Positions 38,549 through 47,175 of a DNA stretch of 64,000 nt are shown here, piece after piece. The stretch covers positions 306,131 to 370,130 of the forward strand of contig NZ_JNZS01000010.1 in NCBI RefSeq assembly GCF_000718515.1. Reading direction: 5' to 3'. A program made the translations under genes and the position numbers. Every line of letters begins with the position of its first letter. Position 1 is the first letter of the stretch. This DNA comes from Micromonospora parva (GTDB lineage: Bacteria; Actinomycetota; Actinomycetes; Mycobacteriales; Micromonosporaceae). The notes below the pieces were generated by a model. That model worked only from the letters and a program-made list of their open reading frames with translations. It did no database searches and was not told the origin of the DNA.

Positions 38549-39783
38549 CCGCGCTGATCACCGGGATGGGGCTGTTCACCCCGGTCGGGCGGGGGGTCGA
38601 GGAGACCTTCGACGCCCTGACCACCGGCCGGTCCGGGCTGGCCCGTCCGGCCGAGGGGCACCCGGCGCGGGAGTCGCTGGATGTCGCCGGCGTGCTGCCC
38701 GACATCGACCCGCGTACCGTCGCGTCCGGGCCGGAGGCCCGGGTCCTGGACCGGATCGTCGTGCTCGCCCTGATCGCCGCCGCCGACGCCCTCGCCGACG
38801 CCCGCATCGAGGTGGGTCGCGACGTCGATCCCGACCGGATCGGTGTGATCGTCGGCGGGGTCGGCGGGATGGCCACCCTGGAGTCGCAGGTGCTGGCCCG
38901 CGCGGCCCGGGGGCGGGCGGCGGTCAGCCCGTACCTGCTCACCGGGATCCTGCCGAACATGCCGGCGGCGCGGATCGCCATCGCCCACGGCATCCGGGGT
39001 TACAGCTCGTCGGTCGGCACCGCCTGCGCCTCCGGCGCCCAGGCGATCGCCGACGGGGTCCGGCTCATCGCGACCGGGGAAGCCGACGTGGTGCTGTGCG
39101 GGGCCAGCGAGGCACCGCTGTTCCCGACCTTCGCCGACACCTTCGGCAACGCGCGGGCGTTGGCGCGCGCCGGCACCGACCCGGGCCGGGCGAGCCGACC
39201 GTTCGACACCTCCCGCAGCGGTTTCGTCCTGTCCGAGGGCGCCGCGCTGCTGGTGCTGGAGCGCGCCGAGCACGCCGCGGCGCGCGGCGTCACCGGGTAC
39301 GCCGAGGTGGCCGGGCACGGCGCGACGACTGACGCGTACCACCCGACCGCCCCCCGACCGGACGGTGCCGGCGCGGCGGCGTGCATCCGCCGGGCCCTGC
39401 GCAGCGCCGGTGTGCCGGCGGCGGTGGTCGGTTACGTCAACGCGCACGGCACCGGCACGAAGCTCGGTGACATCGCGGAGACCACCGCACTGGCGGACGT
39501 CTTCGGCGTCGGCGGCGTGCCGGTCAGCTCCACCAAGGCGCTCACCGGTCACCTGCTCGGCGCCTCCGGGGTGGTGGAGGCGGCGGTCACCGCTGTGGCG
39601 CTCGGTCGGGGGCTGCTGCCGCCGACGTACCACCTCGACGACCCGGACCCGGCCTGCCCGGCGGACCACATCCGTGGCGCGCCCCGCAAGGCCGACCCGG
39701 AGTACGCGGTCACCAACTCGTTCGGGTTCGGCGGCCAGAACGTGAGCCTGGTGCTGGCGCGCGTCGCCGAGCCGAGGGGGTGA
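38545..39783 (+). CDS. Ketosynthase 2, FabF-like with complete triad
   Basis: A protein of 412 aa. Cys161 in VGTACASGAQ, His in YVNAHGTGTKLGD and His in ALTGHLLGASG form a complete active site, unlike KS1 upstream. It should condense malonyl-ACP with an acyl primer on the dedicated ACPs. There is no ketoreductase or dehydratase in the operon, so the product of a condensation would keep its keto group unless other enzymes act. GTG at 38545 overlaps the ligase 2 stop. A 73-bp gap separates it from hmaS. Confidence 0.88.
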   Translation: MTALITGMGLFTPVGRGVEETFDALTTGRSGLARPAEGHPARESLDVAGVLPDIDPRTVASGPEARVLDRIVVLALIAAADALADARIEVGRDVDPDRIGVIVGGVGGMATLESQVLARAARGRAAVSPYLLTGILPNMPAARIAIAHGIRGYSSSVGTACASGAQAIADGVRLIATGEADVVLCGASEAPLFPTFADTFGNARALARAGTDPGRASRPFDTSRSGFVLSEGAALLVLERAEHAAARGVTGYAEVAGHGATTDAYHPTAPRPDGAGAAACIRRALRSAGVPAAVVGYVNAHGTGTKLGDIAETTALADVFGVGGVPVSSTKALTGHLLGASGVVEAAVTAVALGRGLLPPTYHLDDPDPACPADHIRGAPRKADPEYAVTNSFGFGGQNVSLVLARVAEPRG

Positions 39784-39856
39784 TCGAGGCGGCATCCCGG
39801 GCGGGCGCGCCCGGACGGCAACGCGGGGGGAACTGTGTGGGAGGGGTTTCAGGGGC

Positions 39857-40948
39857 ATGGACATCAGTGGTATCGACCACATCGAACTCTACGTGGGGGA
39901 CGCCCGGCAGGCGGCCTTCTACTTCAGCACCGCCGTCGGCTTCGAGATCTGTGGCCAGGGTGGCCCGGAGACCGGGCTGGAAGGGCAGCGTTCACTGCTG
40001 CTCTGCCACGGCGACATCCGACTGCTGCTCACCTCCGGCCTGAGCGCAGAGCATCCGGCGGCCCGGTACGTGCAGCGCCACGGTGACGGCATCGCTGTCG
40101 TCGCGGTCGGGGTCGACGACGTGTCGGCCGCGTACGCCGAGCTGGTGGGTCGGGGCGCGACCGGCGTGACGCCGCCGACCACCCGCACCGGCGCGGACGC
40201 CGAGGTGGTGATCGCCGAGGTGGACGGCTTCGCCGACGTGCGGCACCGGCTGGTGCAGCGCCGGGGCGACAAGGCTGAGTTCCTGCCCGGCGCCATCACC
40301 CCGGCGGCCTCGGCGAACGACAACCACCCGCCGGTGCTCGCCGAGATCGACCACCTGGCGGTCTGCGTGCCGCCCGGTCAGCTCGACGAGACGGTCCGGC
40401 ACTTCGAGGCGCTGTTCGACTTCGCGCAGATCTTCGAGGAGCACATCGAGGTCGACGGGCAGGGGATGAACTCCAAGGTGGTGCAGAGCCCGTCCGGGCG
40501 GGTCACCGTGGTCCTGCTCGAACCGGACCGCACCCGGCGGCCGGGGCAGATCGACGCGTTCCTCGACCAGCACGCCGGTGGGGGAGTGCAGCACCTGGGG
40601 TTGCGCACCGAGGACATCGTCGCCGCCGTGGAGGCGCTGGGCCGGCGCGGGGTGCGCTTCGCCGGCACCCCGGCCAGCTACTACGACGCCCTGGAGGCGC
40701 GGGTCGGCCGGGTGGACGCCCCGCTGGACCGACTGCGCGAGCTGGGTGTGCTTGTCGACTCCGACCACGACGGTCAGCTGTTGCAGATCTTCGCCGAGTC
40801 GATGCACGTGCGCCGCACGCTCTTCCTGGAGCTGATCGAGCGGCGCGGCGCGCGGGGCTTCGGCAGCGGCAACATCAAGGCGCTCTACGAGGCCAAGGAG
40901 CGGGAACTGGCCGCCGTGGCGGCCACCCCACAGGGGGTGGGGGCATGA
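39857..40948 (+). CDS. hmaS: 4-Hydroxymandelate synthase
   Basis: A protein of 363 aa of the HPPD/HmaS non-heme iron family with two vicinal-oxygen-chelate domains. Iron ligands: His in EIDHLAVCV, His in GGVQHLGLR and Glu in LFLELIERRG (about 325). Blocks such as HPAARYVQRHGDG, MNSKVVQSPSG, LLEPDRTRRPGQIDAFL and GSGNIKALYEAKE follow HmaS of glycopeptide clusters more than HPPD. The reaction converts 4-hydroxyphenylpyruvate and O2 into 4-hydroxymandelate and CO2. The following enzymes of that route (oxidase and aminotransferase) are encoded at 58628-61063. HPPD activity is the main alternative. ATG at 39857. Confidence 0.85.
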   Translation: MDISGIDHIELYVGDARQAAFYFSTAVGFEICGQGGPETGLEGQRSLLLCHGDIRLLLTSGLSAEHPAARYVQRHGDGIAVVAVGVDDVSAAYAELVGRGATGVTPPTTRTGADAEVVIAEVDGFADVRHRLVQRRGDKAEFLPGAITPAASANDNHPPVLAEIDHLAVCVPPGQLDETVRHFEALFDFAQIFEEHIEVDGQGMNSKVVQSPSGRVTVVLLEPDRTRRPGQIDAFLDQHAGGGVQHLGLRTEDIVAAVEALGRRGVRFAGTPASYYDALEARVGRVDAPLDRLRELGVLVDSDHDGQLLQIFAESMHVRRTLFLELIERRGARGFGSGNIKALYEAKERELAAVAATPQGVGA

Positions 40949-41874
40949 CCGCTACGGAGTACGAGCCCACGCTGACCGCCGAGGAGCGGGAGCTGCTGCC
41001 GTCCGACGATGACGTGCGGCACTACGCCGAGCACGGCTGGTACCTGTCGAAGAAGATCTTCACCGACGACGAGGTGGACGCCCTCGCCGCCGCGGCGGCG
41101 CGCTACTACGACGGTGAGCGGGACCGCCGGCTTCCGGTACGCCCACCGAAGCTCGCCTACTGGGACCCGTCCAGGGGGCCGGTGCAGCGGCACAACGACT
41201 ACGTCCACCACGAGCACGACGGGCTCGGCGCGATCCTGCGCAAACCGTTGATCGGCGCGGTCGCCGCCCGGCTGGCCCAGGCCGACGAGATCCGGGTCTT
41301 CCAGTCCACCCTGATCTACAAGCCGCCGATCGACGGGGAGCCCAGCAACATCGTGCCCTGGCACTTCGACAAGCACTACTGGGCGTCCTCGTCGTCGGAG
41401 AAGATGCTCACCGCGTTCATCCCCTTCCACGACTGCGGGGAGGAGATGGGCACCATCACCATGGTCGACGGCTCGCACCGGTGGAAGGAGATCGGCGCGG
41501 ACGACACGGTGGTGCGACACTTCGCCGACCGGGACCGCAGCCAGCTGGAGGAGATGCTGGCCGAGAACGCCGCGTACAACGGCGCGGAGATCCGCAAGAT
41601 CCCGATGGTGATCCCCAAGGGACACGTGAGTTTCCACCACTGCCGCACCTACCACGGCAGCGGCCCCAACGTCAGCGGTCGCCCCCGACAGGCGATCTCG
41701 CTGCACCTGCAGGACGGCGACAACGCCTGGCGGGAGTACCCGCTCTCCGACGGCACGCTCGCCGCGTACAACCACGACGTGCTGGTCCGCCGCACCCACG
41801 ACGGGCGGCCGGACTACGCGGACCCCGACTACTGCCCGGTCATCTGGCGCCACCGCGCCCAGCAGGGAGGCTGA
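40945..41874 (+). CDS. Phytanoyl-CoA dioxygenase-family Fe(II) oxygenase
   Basis: A protein of 309 aa with the double-stranded beta-helix of PhyH enzymes. The His-x-Asp motif is in [11 protein letters not shown], the distal His in [11 protein letters not shown], and the Arg of [10 protein letters not shown] would bind 2-oxoglutarate. An N-terminal helical segment [24 protein letters not shown] matches the family. It probably hydroxylates, desaturates or halogenates (less likely, since the Asp ligand is present) an intermediate. Overlaps hmaS by four bases and precedes the DUF3050 gene by one base. Confidence 0.82.
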   Translation: MTATEYEPTLTAEERELLPSDDDVRHYAEHGWYLSKKIFTDDEVDALAAAAARYYDGERDRRLPVRPPKLAYWDPSRGPVQRHNDYVHHEHDGLGAILRKPLIGAVAARLAQADEIRVFQSTLIYKPPIDGEPSNIVPWHFDKHYWASSSSEKMLTAFIPFHDCGEEMGTITMVDGSHRWKEIGADDTVVRHFADRDRSQLEEMLAENAAYNGAEIRKIPMVIPKGHVSFHHCRTYHGSGPNVSGRPRQAISLHLQDGDNAWREYPLSDGTLAAYNHDVLVRRTHDGRPDYADPDYCPVIWRHRAQQGG

Positions 41875-41875
41875 C

Positions 41876-42667
41876 ATGTCACGATACGACTGGGGTAGGA
41901 CGCACCCGGGCATCGAGCGGTTGGAGCGGGCGGTGACCGACCGCCGCGACGCCGTGGTCAAGCACCCGCTCTACACCAACCTCGACACCCACCAGGCGCT
42001 CGTCACCTTCATGGAGCACCACGTCTTCGCGGTCTGGGACTTCATGTCCCTGCTGAAGTCCTTGCAGCGGCAGCTGACCTGCGTCAGCGTGCCGTGGATC
42101 CCCACCGGCCCGACCGGCAGTCGTCGCCTCATCAACGACATCGTCATGGTCGAGGAGAGCGACGAGCTGGGCGGCGGCTACATCAGCCACTTCGAGCTGT
42201 ACGTGCGGGGCATGGCCGAGGCGGGCGCGGACACCACGGCGGTGAACGCCCTCATCGAGCTGCTGCGCGCCGGTCGTCCGGTCACCGAGGCGCTCACCGA
42301 GGCGGGGGTGCCCGCCGCGTCGGCGAGGTTCGCGGCGACCACCTGGCAGATCATCGAGTCGACCCCGGTGCACTGTCAGGCGGCGGCCTTCGCGTTCGGC
42401 CGGGAGGACCTGATCCCGGACATGTTCACCCAGGTCGTCTCGGTCAACGAGGTCAGCAACCGGCTGCACACGTTCGTCGACTACCTGGAACGCCACATCG
42501 AGGTCGACGGCGAACAGCACACCCCGATGGCCATGCAGATGCTCGCCGACCTGTGCGGCGACGACGACAGCAAGTGGCAGGAGTGCGCCGACACCGTCAA
42601 CACCGCGCTGGCCGCTCGGGCCCGGCTCTGGGACGACATCCTCGCCGCCATCAAGGGGCCGGCGTGA
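41876..42667 (+). CDS. DUF3050 protein, probable heme-oxygenase-like oxidase
   Basis: A protein of 263 aa, all-helical. Signature blocks: [20 protein letters not shown] near 45, [23 protein letters not shown] near 85-105, and [18 protein letters not shown] near 205. Conserved Glu and His residues in each block could form a di-metal site, as in heme-oxygenase-like diiron oxidases. DUF3050 has, as far as I know, no established reaction. In this operon it follows HmaS and a PhyH enzyme, so an oxidative step on the same intermediate is likely. The ATG at 41876 is directly after the PhyH stop, with GGAGG upstream. Confidence 0.72.
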   Translation: MSRYDWGRTHPGIERLERAVTDRRDAVVKHPLYTNLDTHQALVTFMEHHVFAVWDFMSLLKSLQRQLTCVSVPWIPTGPTGSRRLINDIVMVEESDELGGGYISHFELYVRGMAEAGADTTAVNALIELLRAGRPVTEALTEAGVPAASARFAATTWQIIESTPVHCQAAAFAFGREDLIPDMFTQVVSVNEVSNRLHTFVDYLERHIEVDGEQHTPMAMQMLADLCGDDDSKWQECADTVNTALAARARLWDDILAAIKGPA

Positions 42668-43635
42668 CTGACGCCGACAGGGTCCGGCTCTACCGCACGG
42701 TCCGGCTGATCCGCCGGTTCGAGGAACGGGCGGTGGAGCTGGTCCACGGCGGGCAGATCGTCGGCGGCATCCACCCGTACCTCGGCCAGGAGGGGGTCGC
42801 CGCCGGCGTCTGCGCGGCGCTGGGTGCCGACGACGTGCTCGCCGGCACCCACCGGGGGCACGGGCACGTGCTGGCGCGCGGCGCCGACCCGGCCCGGATG
42901 CTCGCCGAGCTGTGCGGCCGGGTCACCGGCCTCAACGCCGGCCGGGGCGGTTCGATGCACGCCGCCGACCTGAGCATCGGCGTGCTCGGCGCCAACGCGA
43001 TCGTCGGCGCCTCCGGGGCGATCATCACCGGCGCGGTCTGGGCCCGGCGACGGCAGGGCCACGACACCGTCGGGGTGAGCTTCTTCGGCGACGGCGCGGT
43101 CAACGAGGGGATGCTGCTGGAGGCGTTCAACCTGGCGGCGCTCTGGCGGGTGCCGGTGCTGTTCGTCTGCGAGAACAACGGCTACGCCACCACCATGCCG
43201 GTCGCCGGCGCGGTGGCCGGCAGCATCGCCGGCCGGGCCGCCGCGTTCGACATCCCGGCCGTCGAGGTCGACGGCCAGGACCCCGAGACGGTACGCGCCG
43301 CCGCGGCCGCCGCCGTCGACCGGATGCGCGCCGGCGGTGGCCCCGAGCTGATCGAGGCCCGGACCTACCGTTTCGACGCCCACCACACCTTCGAACACGC
43401 GGTACGCCTCGACTACCGGCCGCCGGACGAGGTGACCCGGGGCCGGGCCCGGGACCCGGTGGACATTCAGGGCTCACGGCTTGCCGACGCCGACCGGGCA
43501 GCAGTGAACGCCGAGGTCGAGGCGACAGTCGACGCGGCGGTGCGGTTCGCCCTGGACAGCCCCGAACCCGACCCGGCCGACGCGTTGGCCTACCTGTACG
43601 CCAGTGGCCTGACCGTACGCACCGGAGGTGGGTGA
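42664..43635 (+). CDS. 2-Oxoacid dehydrogenase E1 alpha subunit (thiamine diphosphate-dependent)
   Basis: A protein of 323 aa of the pyruvate/acetoin/branched-chain E1 alpha family. The ThDP-binding motif [20 protein letters not shown] and the Asn in [13 protein letters not shown] are intact; [11 protein letters not shown] and GRGGSMH are typical. With the beta subunit it should decarboxylate a 2-oxoacid. No E2 lipoyl transferase or E3 gene is nearby. In this setting the substrate may be an aryl 2-oxoacid such as 4-hydroxyphenylpyruvate or 4-hydroxybenzoylformate. GTG at 42664 overlaps the DUF3050 stop. Confidence 0.85.
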   Translation: MTDADRVRLYRTVRLIRRFEERAVELVHGGQIVGGIHPYLGQEGVAAGVCAALGADDVLAGTHRGHGHVLARGADPARMLAELCGRVTGLNAGRGGSMHAADLSIGVLGANAIVGASGAIITGAVWARRRQGHDTVGVSFFGDGAVNEGMLLEAFNLAALWRVPVLFVCENNGYATTMPVAGAVAGSIAGRAAAFDIPAVEVDGQDPETVRAAAAAAVDRMRAGGGPELIEARTYRFDAHHTFEHAVRLDYRPPDEVTRGRARDPVDIQGSRLADADRAAVNAEVEATVDAAVRFALDSPEPDPADALAYLYASGLTVRTGGG

Positions 43636-43636
43636 G

Positions 43637-44605
43637 GTGCCGCGACTGTCGTACCGGCGGGCGTTGACCCGGGCGCTCGCCGACGAGTTGGCCCACGACG
43701 AGGCGGTGTTCCTGCTCGGCGAGGACATCCAGGTCGGCGCGTCGCTGGTGACCACCGGGCTGGCCAAGCGGTTCGGGACCGAACGGGTCCGCGACACCCC
43801 GCTGTCCGAGCAGGCGTTCACCAGCTTCGCCACCGGGGCGGCGCTGGCCGGGCTGCGGCCGGTGATCGAGTTTCAGATCCCGTCGCTGCTGTTCCTCGTC
43901 TTCGAGCAGATCGTCAACCACGCGCACAAGTTCCCGCTGATGACCGGTGGGCAGTGCCGTGTCCCCGTCACCTACCTGGTGCCCGGCTCCGGCTCGCGGA
44001 CCGGGTGGGCCGGGCAGCACTCCGACCACCCGTACAGCCTCTTCGCGCACGTCGGCGTGGTCACCGTCGTGCCGGCCACCCCGGCCGACGCGTACGGGTT
44101 GCTGGTCACCGCGATCCGTCACGACGACCCGGTGGTGGTGTTCGCGCCGGCCCCCGCGATGGACGTGCGCGACGACGTCGACGACCTGGCGCCGGTGCCG
44201 TTGGGCCGGGGCCGGATCCACCGCAACGGCTGCGACGTCACAGTGGTCGCGATCGGGCACCTGGTGCACGACGCGCTCGCGGTCGCCGAGGAGATGGCCG
44301 ATCAGGTCTCGGTGGAGGTGTTCGACCCGCGCACCCTGTACCCGTTCGACATCGACGGTCTCGTCGAGTCGGTCACCCGCACCGGGCGACTCGTGGTGTT
44401 CGACGACGGCAACCGTTCCTGCGGCATGGCCGCCGAGATCATCGCCTCGGTGGTGGAGCGGGTCCGGCTGCTCGCCCCGCCGCGCCGGGTCACCCGACCG
44501 GACGGGGCGGTGCTGCCGTTCGCCCCGGCGCTGGACCGCGCCGTGCAACCCGGCCGGGACCACCTCGTCACCGCCATCCACCTGACCGTGAAGGACTCAT
44601 CATGA
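43637..44605 (+). CDS. 2-Oxoacid dehydrogenase E1 beta subunit
   Basis: A protein of 322 aa. Family landmarks: LGEDIQVGASLVTTGLAKRFG, DTPLSEQAFTSFATGAAL, EFQIPSLLFLVFEQIVNHAHKF and the active-site His region GQHSDHPYSLFAHV, then the C-terminal transketolase-like domain with VEVFDPRTLYPFD. It completes the alpha2beta2 E1 enzyme. GTG at 43637 is chosen since GGAGG lies eight bases upstream; GTG 43628 is the alternative. Its stop overlaps the ATP-grasp gene by four bases. Confidence 0.85.
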   Translation: MPRLSYRRALTRALADELAHDEAVFLLGEDIQVGASLVTTGLAKRFGTERVRDTPLSEQAFTSFATGAALAGLRPVIEFQIPSLLFLVFEQIVNHAHKFPLMTGGQCRVPVTYLVPGSGSRTGWAGQHSDHPYSLFAHVGVVTVVPATPADAYGLLVTAIRHDDPVVVFAPAPAMDVRDDVDDLAPVPLGRGRIHRNGCDVTVVAIGHLVHDALAVAEEMADQVSVEVFDPRTLYPFDIDGLVESVTRTGRLVVFDDGNRSCGMAAEIIASVVERVRLLAPPRRVTRPDGAVLPFAPALDRAVQPGRDHLVTAIHLTVKDSS

Positions 44606-45960
44606 TCGACCCGAACTATCAGTGGCCGGCGGTCGGCCGGGCCTGGGCCGAGCTGCCGGAGCCGGCCCGTCGGGCCATGGTGGCCAGTGGGGCGGCGGCC
44701 TGGGAGCAGGTCTTCCACGGCCGGGCCACCTACAACAAGCAGTGGCGGTTGGCCCGGCCCCCGGTGCTCACCGCGGACGCCTGGCGGGAGCTCAACGAGG
44801 TCTGCGACCGGTTGGCGCAGCTCATCCTCGACGCCTGCCGTCGTCGCGCCGGTACCGCCGGGGAGCTGCGCCGGCTGCTCGGCGTACCGGCCGGGGAGAC
44901 CCGGTTGCTGGACGAGGCCGAGCCGCTGACCGAGGCACTGCTGGCCGCGTACCGACCGGATGTGATCTTCTCCGGCGGGGTGCCGAAGTTCGTCGAGTAC
45001 AACATCGACAGCAGCCTCGGCGGCGGGTTCGACGCCGACACCGTCATCCAGCGGTACGCGCGCCTCTACCAGGACCAGGGCATCCTCGACGAGCTGCCGG
45101 TGCGGGCCGCCCCGTCCCTGCTGGACCAGCGGTTCGTGGCGATCCGCGACGAGCTGCGGCTGCCCGAGGGCGCCCGGGTGGCGCTGCTGATGGACTTCGA
45201 CGCCGACTACCCCGGCCTGGACGACCCGCAGACGTTCATCCGGATCCTCGACCCCCTCGCCGTACGGGCCCGGGACTTCGGCATCGACCTGGTCATCGCC
45301 CCGGTCTCCACCGCCACGGTGGACGCCGATCACCGCCTGGTCGTCGACGGCGCGCCGGTCGACGCGCTGTTCCGGCTCTTCGTGCCCAACCGGGTCACTC
45401 CGACCGCCGGCCTGGACGCGGTGGCCCGGGCCCTCGCCGCCGGCACGCTACCGATGTTCGTGTCGGCGGCGGCCTGGCTGCTCGGCAACAAGGTCACCTT
45501 CGCCTGGCTGTGGGAGGACGTGGCCGGGCTGCCCGCCGACGACCAGGCGCTGATCCGCCGGCACGTGCCGTACACGGTGCCGTTGACCGCCGCGGTGCTC
45601 GACCGGGCCATCGCCGAGCAGGCCACCTTGGTGGCGAAGCCGGCCGACGGTTCGGCCGGGCACGGGGTGCTGCTCGGTCCGGAGCTGAGCGCGACGGACT
45701 GGGCCGACGGTGTGCGGGCCGCCGTCGGCCAGGGCGGCGCGATCCTTCAGGAGTACCTGCCGACCGACCGGGTGTCGATGGACTTCGTCCAGATCGAGAC
45801 CGGTGAGACGGTCACCGCCGACGTCCCGTACTCCCTGGCCCCGTACCTGTTCGGCCGCAAGGCCTCCGGCGGCCTGGCGCGGGTCGGCTACCCCGGCTGC
45901 GACGGAGTCCTCAACCTCGCCCACGGCGTCCTCCTGACCGGAGTCCTCCTGAAAACCTGA
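44602..45960 (+). CDS. ATP-grasp-type ligase of unknown substrate
   Basis: A protein of 452 aa. An N-terminal helical part (QWRLARPPVLTADAWREL) leads to FSGGVPKFVEYNIDSSLGGGFD and a pre-ATP-grasp domain (VALLMDFDADYPGLDDPQTF). The C-terminal ATP-grasp shows the nucleotide-binding Lys in TLVAKPADGSAGHGVLLG and the end region SLAPYLFGRKASGGLARVGYPG. Such enzymes join a carboxylate to an amine, thiol or hydroxyl through an acyl phosphate. It would be a route to amide bond formation in a cluster without NRPS modules. ATG at 44602. It is the last gene of the operon; a perfect inverted repeat follows. Confidence 0.7.
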   Translation: MIDPNYQWPAVGRAWAELPEPARRAMVASGAAAWEQVFHGRATYNKQWRLARPPVLTADAWRELNEVCDRLAQLILDACRRRAGTAGELRRLLGVPAGETRLLDEAEPLTEALLAAYRPDVIFSGGVPKFVEYNIDSSLGGGFDADTVIQRYARLYQDQGILDELPVRAAPSLLDQRFVAIRDELRLPEGARVALLMDFDADYPGLDDPQTFIRILDPLAVRARDFGIDLVIAPVSTATVDADHRLVVDGAPVDALFRLFVPNRVTPTAGLDAVARALAAGTLPMFVSAAAWLLGNKVTFAWLWEDVAGLPADDQALIRRHVPYTVPLTAAVLDRAIAEQATLVAKPADGSAGHGVLLGPELSATDWADGVRAAVGQGGAILQEYLPTDRVSMDFVQIETGETVTADVPYSLAPYLFGRKASGGLARVGYPGCDGVLNLAHGVLLTGVLLKT

Positions 45961-45971
45961 CCCCCCTCCTC

Positions 45972-46036
45972 CCGGTGATCAAGAGGTTTCGGTCACGACA
46001 CGCCGGGCTCGGTGACCGAAACCTCTTGATCACCGG
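45972..46036. terminator. Perfect 25-bp inverted repeat, likely bidirectional terminator
   Basis: Arms at 45972-45996 and 46012-46036 are exact complements around a 15-base loop. It separates the plus-strand operon from the minus-strand GDSL gene and overlaps the last codons of the latter. A G-rich tract (46060-46110) lies beside it, as with the element at 36338. Confidence 0.85.
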
Positions 46037-46748
46037 TGACGGGCGCGGGTCCGGGGCGGTGGGGGGAGGGGGAGTGGGAGCGGGAGTGGGAGAGGGCGCG
46101 GAGGGTTTCGGTTGTTGCTATGGCGTCGCTGCGGGCGCTGCCGTGGCGGCCGTCGGTGCTGTAGAGGGTGGGGTCGGCCGTCAGGGGATGGTCGGTCAGG
46201 TGGACGTGGACCGTGCCGAGGCGCTCGGCCAGGGTGGCCGTGTGGGCGGAGAGGCGGCGCATTCGTTCCCTGAGGCCGGCCCGCAGGTGCTCGGGCACCG
46301 CCGGGCTGTGCGAGACGTCGAACATGCCCACCGTGATCACGTCGGCGCCCACGTCGCGCAACGCGGTGATCATCGCGGTCAGCTCGACGTCCACCGCCGC
46401 CGCGTCGTACGCCGGGTGGAAGGCGTCGTTGCCCCCGCAGACGACCAGGGCCAGATCCGGTGCGAAGGCCAACGCCGGGGCGAGCTGGGTGGCCCGCACC
46501 TGGTGCGCGCGCAGCCCCCGTCGACCCAGATTCCGGTACGCCAACTCGGGGCGCACGGTGGTCAGCTCGGCGGCGACCCGGTCGACCCACTGCACGTCCG
46601 GGTAGCCCGGGGTCGGCTCACACATGCCCTCCACGACGCTGTCGCCGAGCGCCACGAACCGCCGCCACGGGTGCCCGTGCAGCAGTTCGGCGGCCTCCCC
46701 GGGGCGCAGACAGTACGGGTCCGTTGATTCGGTGAGCGTCGATGGCAT
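45993..46748 (-). CDS. SGNH/GDSL-family hydrolase
   Basis: A protein of 251 aa. Block I is FVALGDSVVEGM with the nucleophile Ser; block III GGNDAF has the oxyanion Asn; the final His is expected in the region TDGRHGSARSDA. No signal peptide, so it is cytoplasmic. Substrates of such esterases vary. The last 35-40 residues (SHSRSHSPSPHRPG and beyond) are encoded by the G-rich tract and one arm of the inverted repeat, so the natural C-terminus has probably been replaced. The first 158 bases of the gene are duplicated at 50351-50508. Confidence 0.75.
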   Translation of the reverse strand: MPSTLTESTDPYCLRPGEAAELLHGHPWRRFVALGDSVVEGMCEPTPGYPDVQWVDRVAAELTTVRPELAYRNLGRRGLRAHQVRATQLAPALAFAPDLALVVCGGNDAFHPAYDAAAVDVELTAMITALRDVGADVITVGMFDVSHSPAVPEHLRAGLRERMRRLSAHTATLAERLGTVHVHLTDHPLTADPTLYSTDGRHGSARSDAIATTETLRALSHSRSHSPSPHRPGPAPVTGDQEVSVTEPGVS

Positions 46749-46785
46749 GCCGGCACGCTAACCGACCGTCGGGCGGCCCGGCCAG
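46591..46785. repeat. 195-bp direct repeat, left copy
   Basis: Matches 50351-50545 at a constant offset of 3760 bases with about six differences. It covers the first 158 bases of the GDSL gene and 37 bases upstream. The two copies bound a lower-GC segment. Confidence 0.92.
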
Positions 46786-47175
46786 GCACGGCCGGCCAGG
46801 CCGATCTCGGCCAGGTGGACAGGTCCGCCCGGGCCTGTCGGATTGGTGTCATGGGCGGGACGACGTCGGCGAACCGGGGTGGGGTGTTGGCACCCGCCCG
46901 CCCACGACGGGTGGTTGGCCGACCGCACGGTGGGAGCCCGGGGCCCCGACGGCGGAGGAGGTGACCGACGATGCGCTGACGACTGCTGGCCAGAGCTGGT
47001 GGGTAAGCGACGAGTGCGCGGCTGCCGCAGGATGACCTACGGGCAGGTCGTTGGGCGCTTGCGGGTCGCACGGGGAACACCTGCGGGCCGAAACGGATGG
47101 CTCGCAGGGTCGAGGGGTGGCTCCCTGGCCGTCGGTCGAGGCGGGCAGGACGCGCTGGCCGTAAGGTAAGGCGCT
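46786..47175. other. 390-bp gap without recognisable gene at the left end of the inserted segment
   Basis: Short open frames here have no family features and atypical codon use. No tRNA, integrase or transposase trace is seen. It may be decayed element DNA. Confidence 0.4.

Noticed and set aside
39857..40948. Call of HPPD (tyrosine breakdown) for this gene
   Set aside because: Blocks such as MNSKVVQSPSG and RPGQIDAFL fit HmaS better, and the oxidase and aminotransferase of the HmaS route are in the window. HPPD is kept as the alternative.
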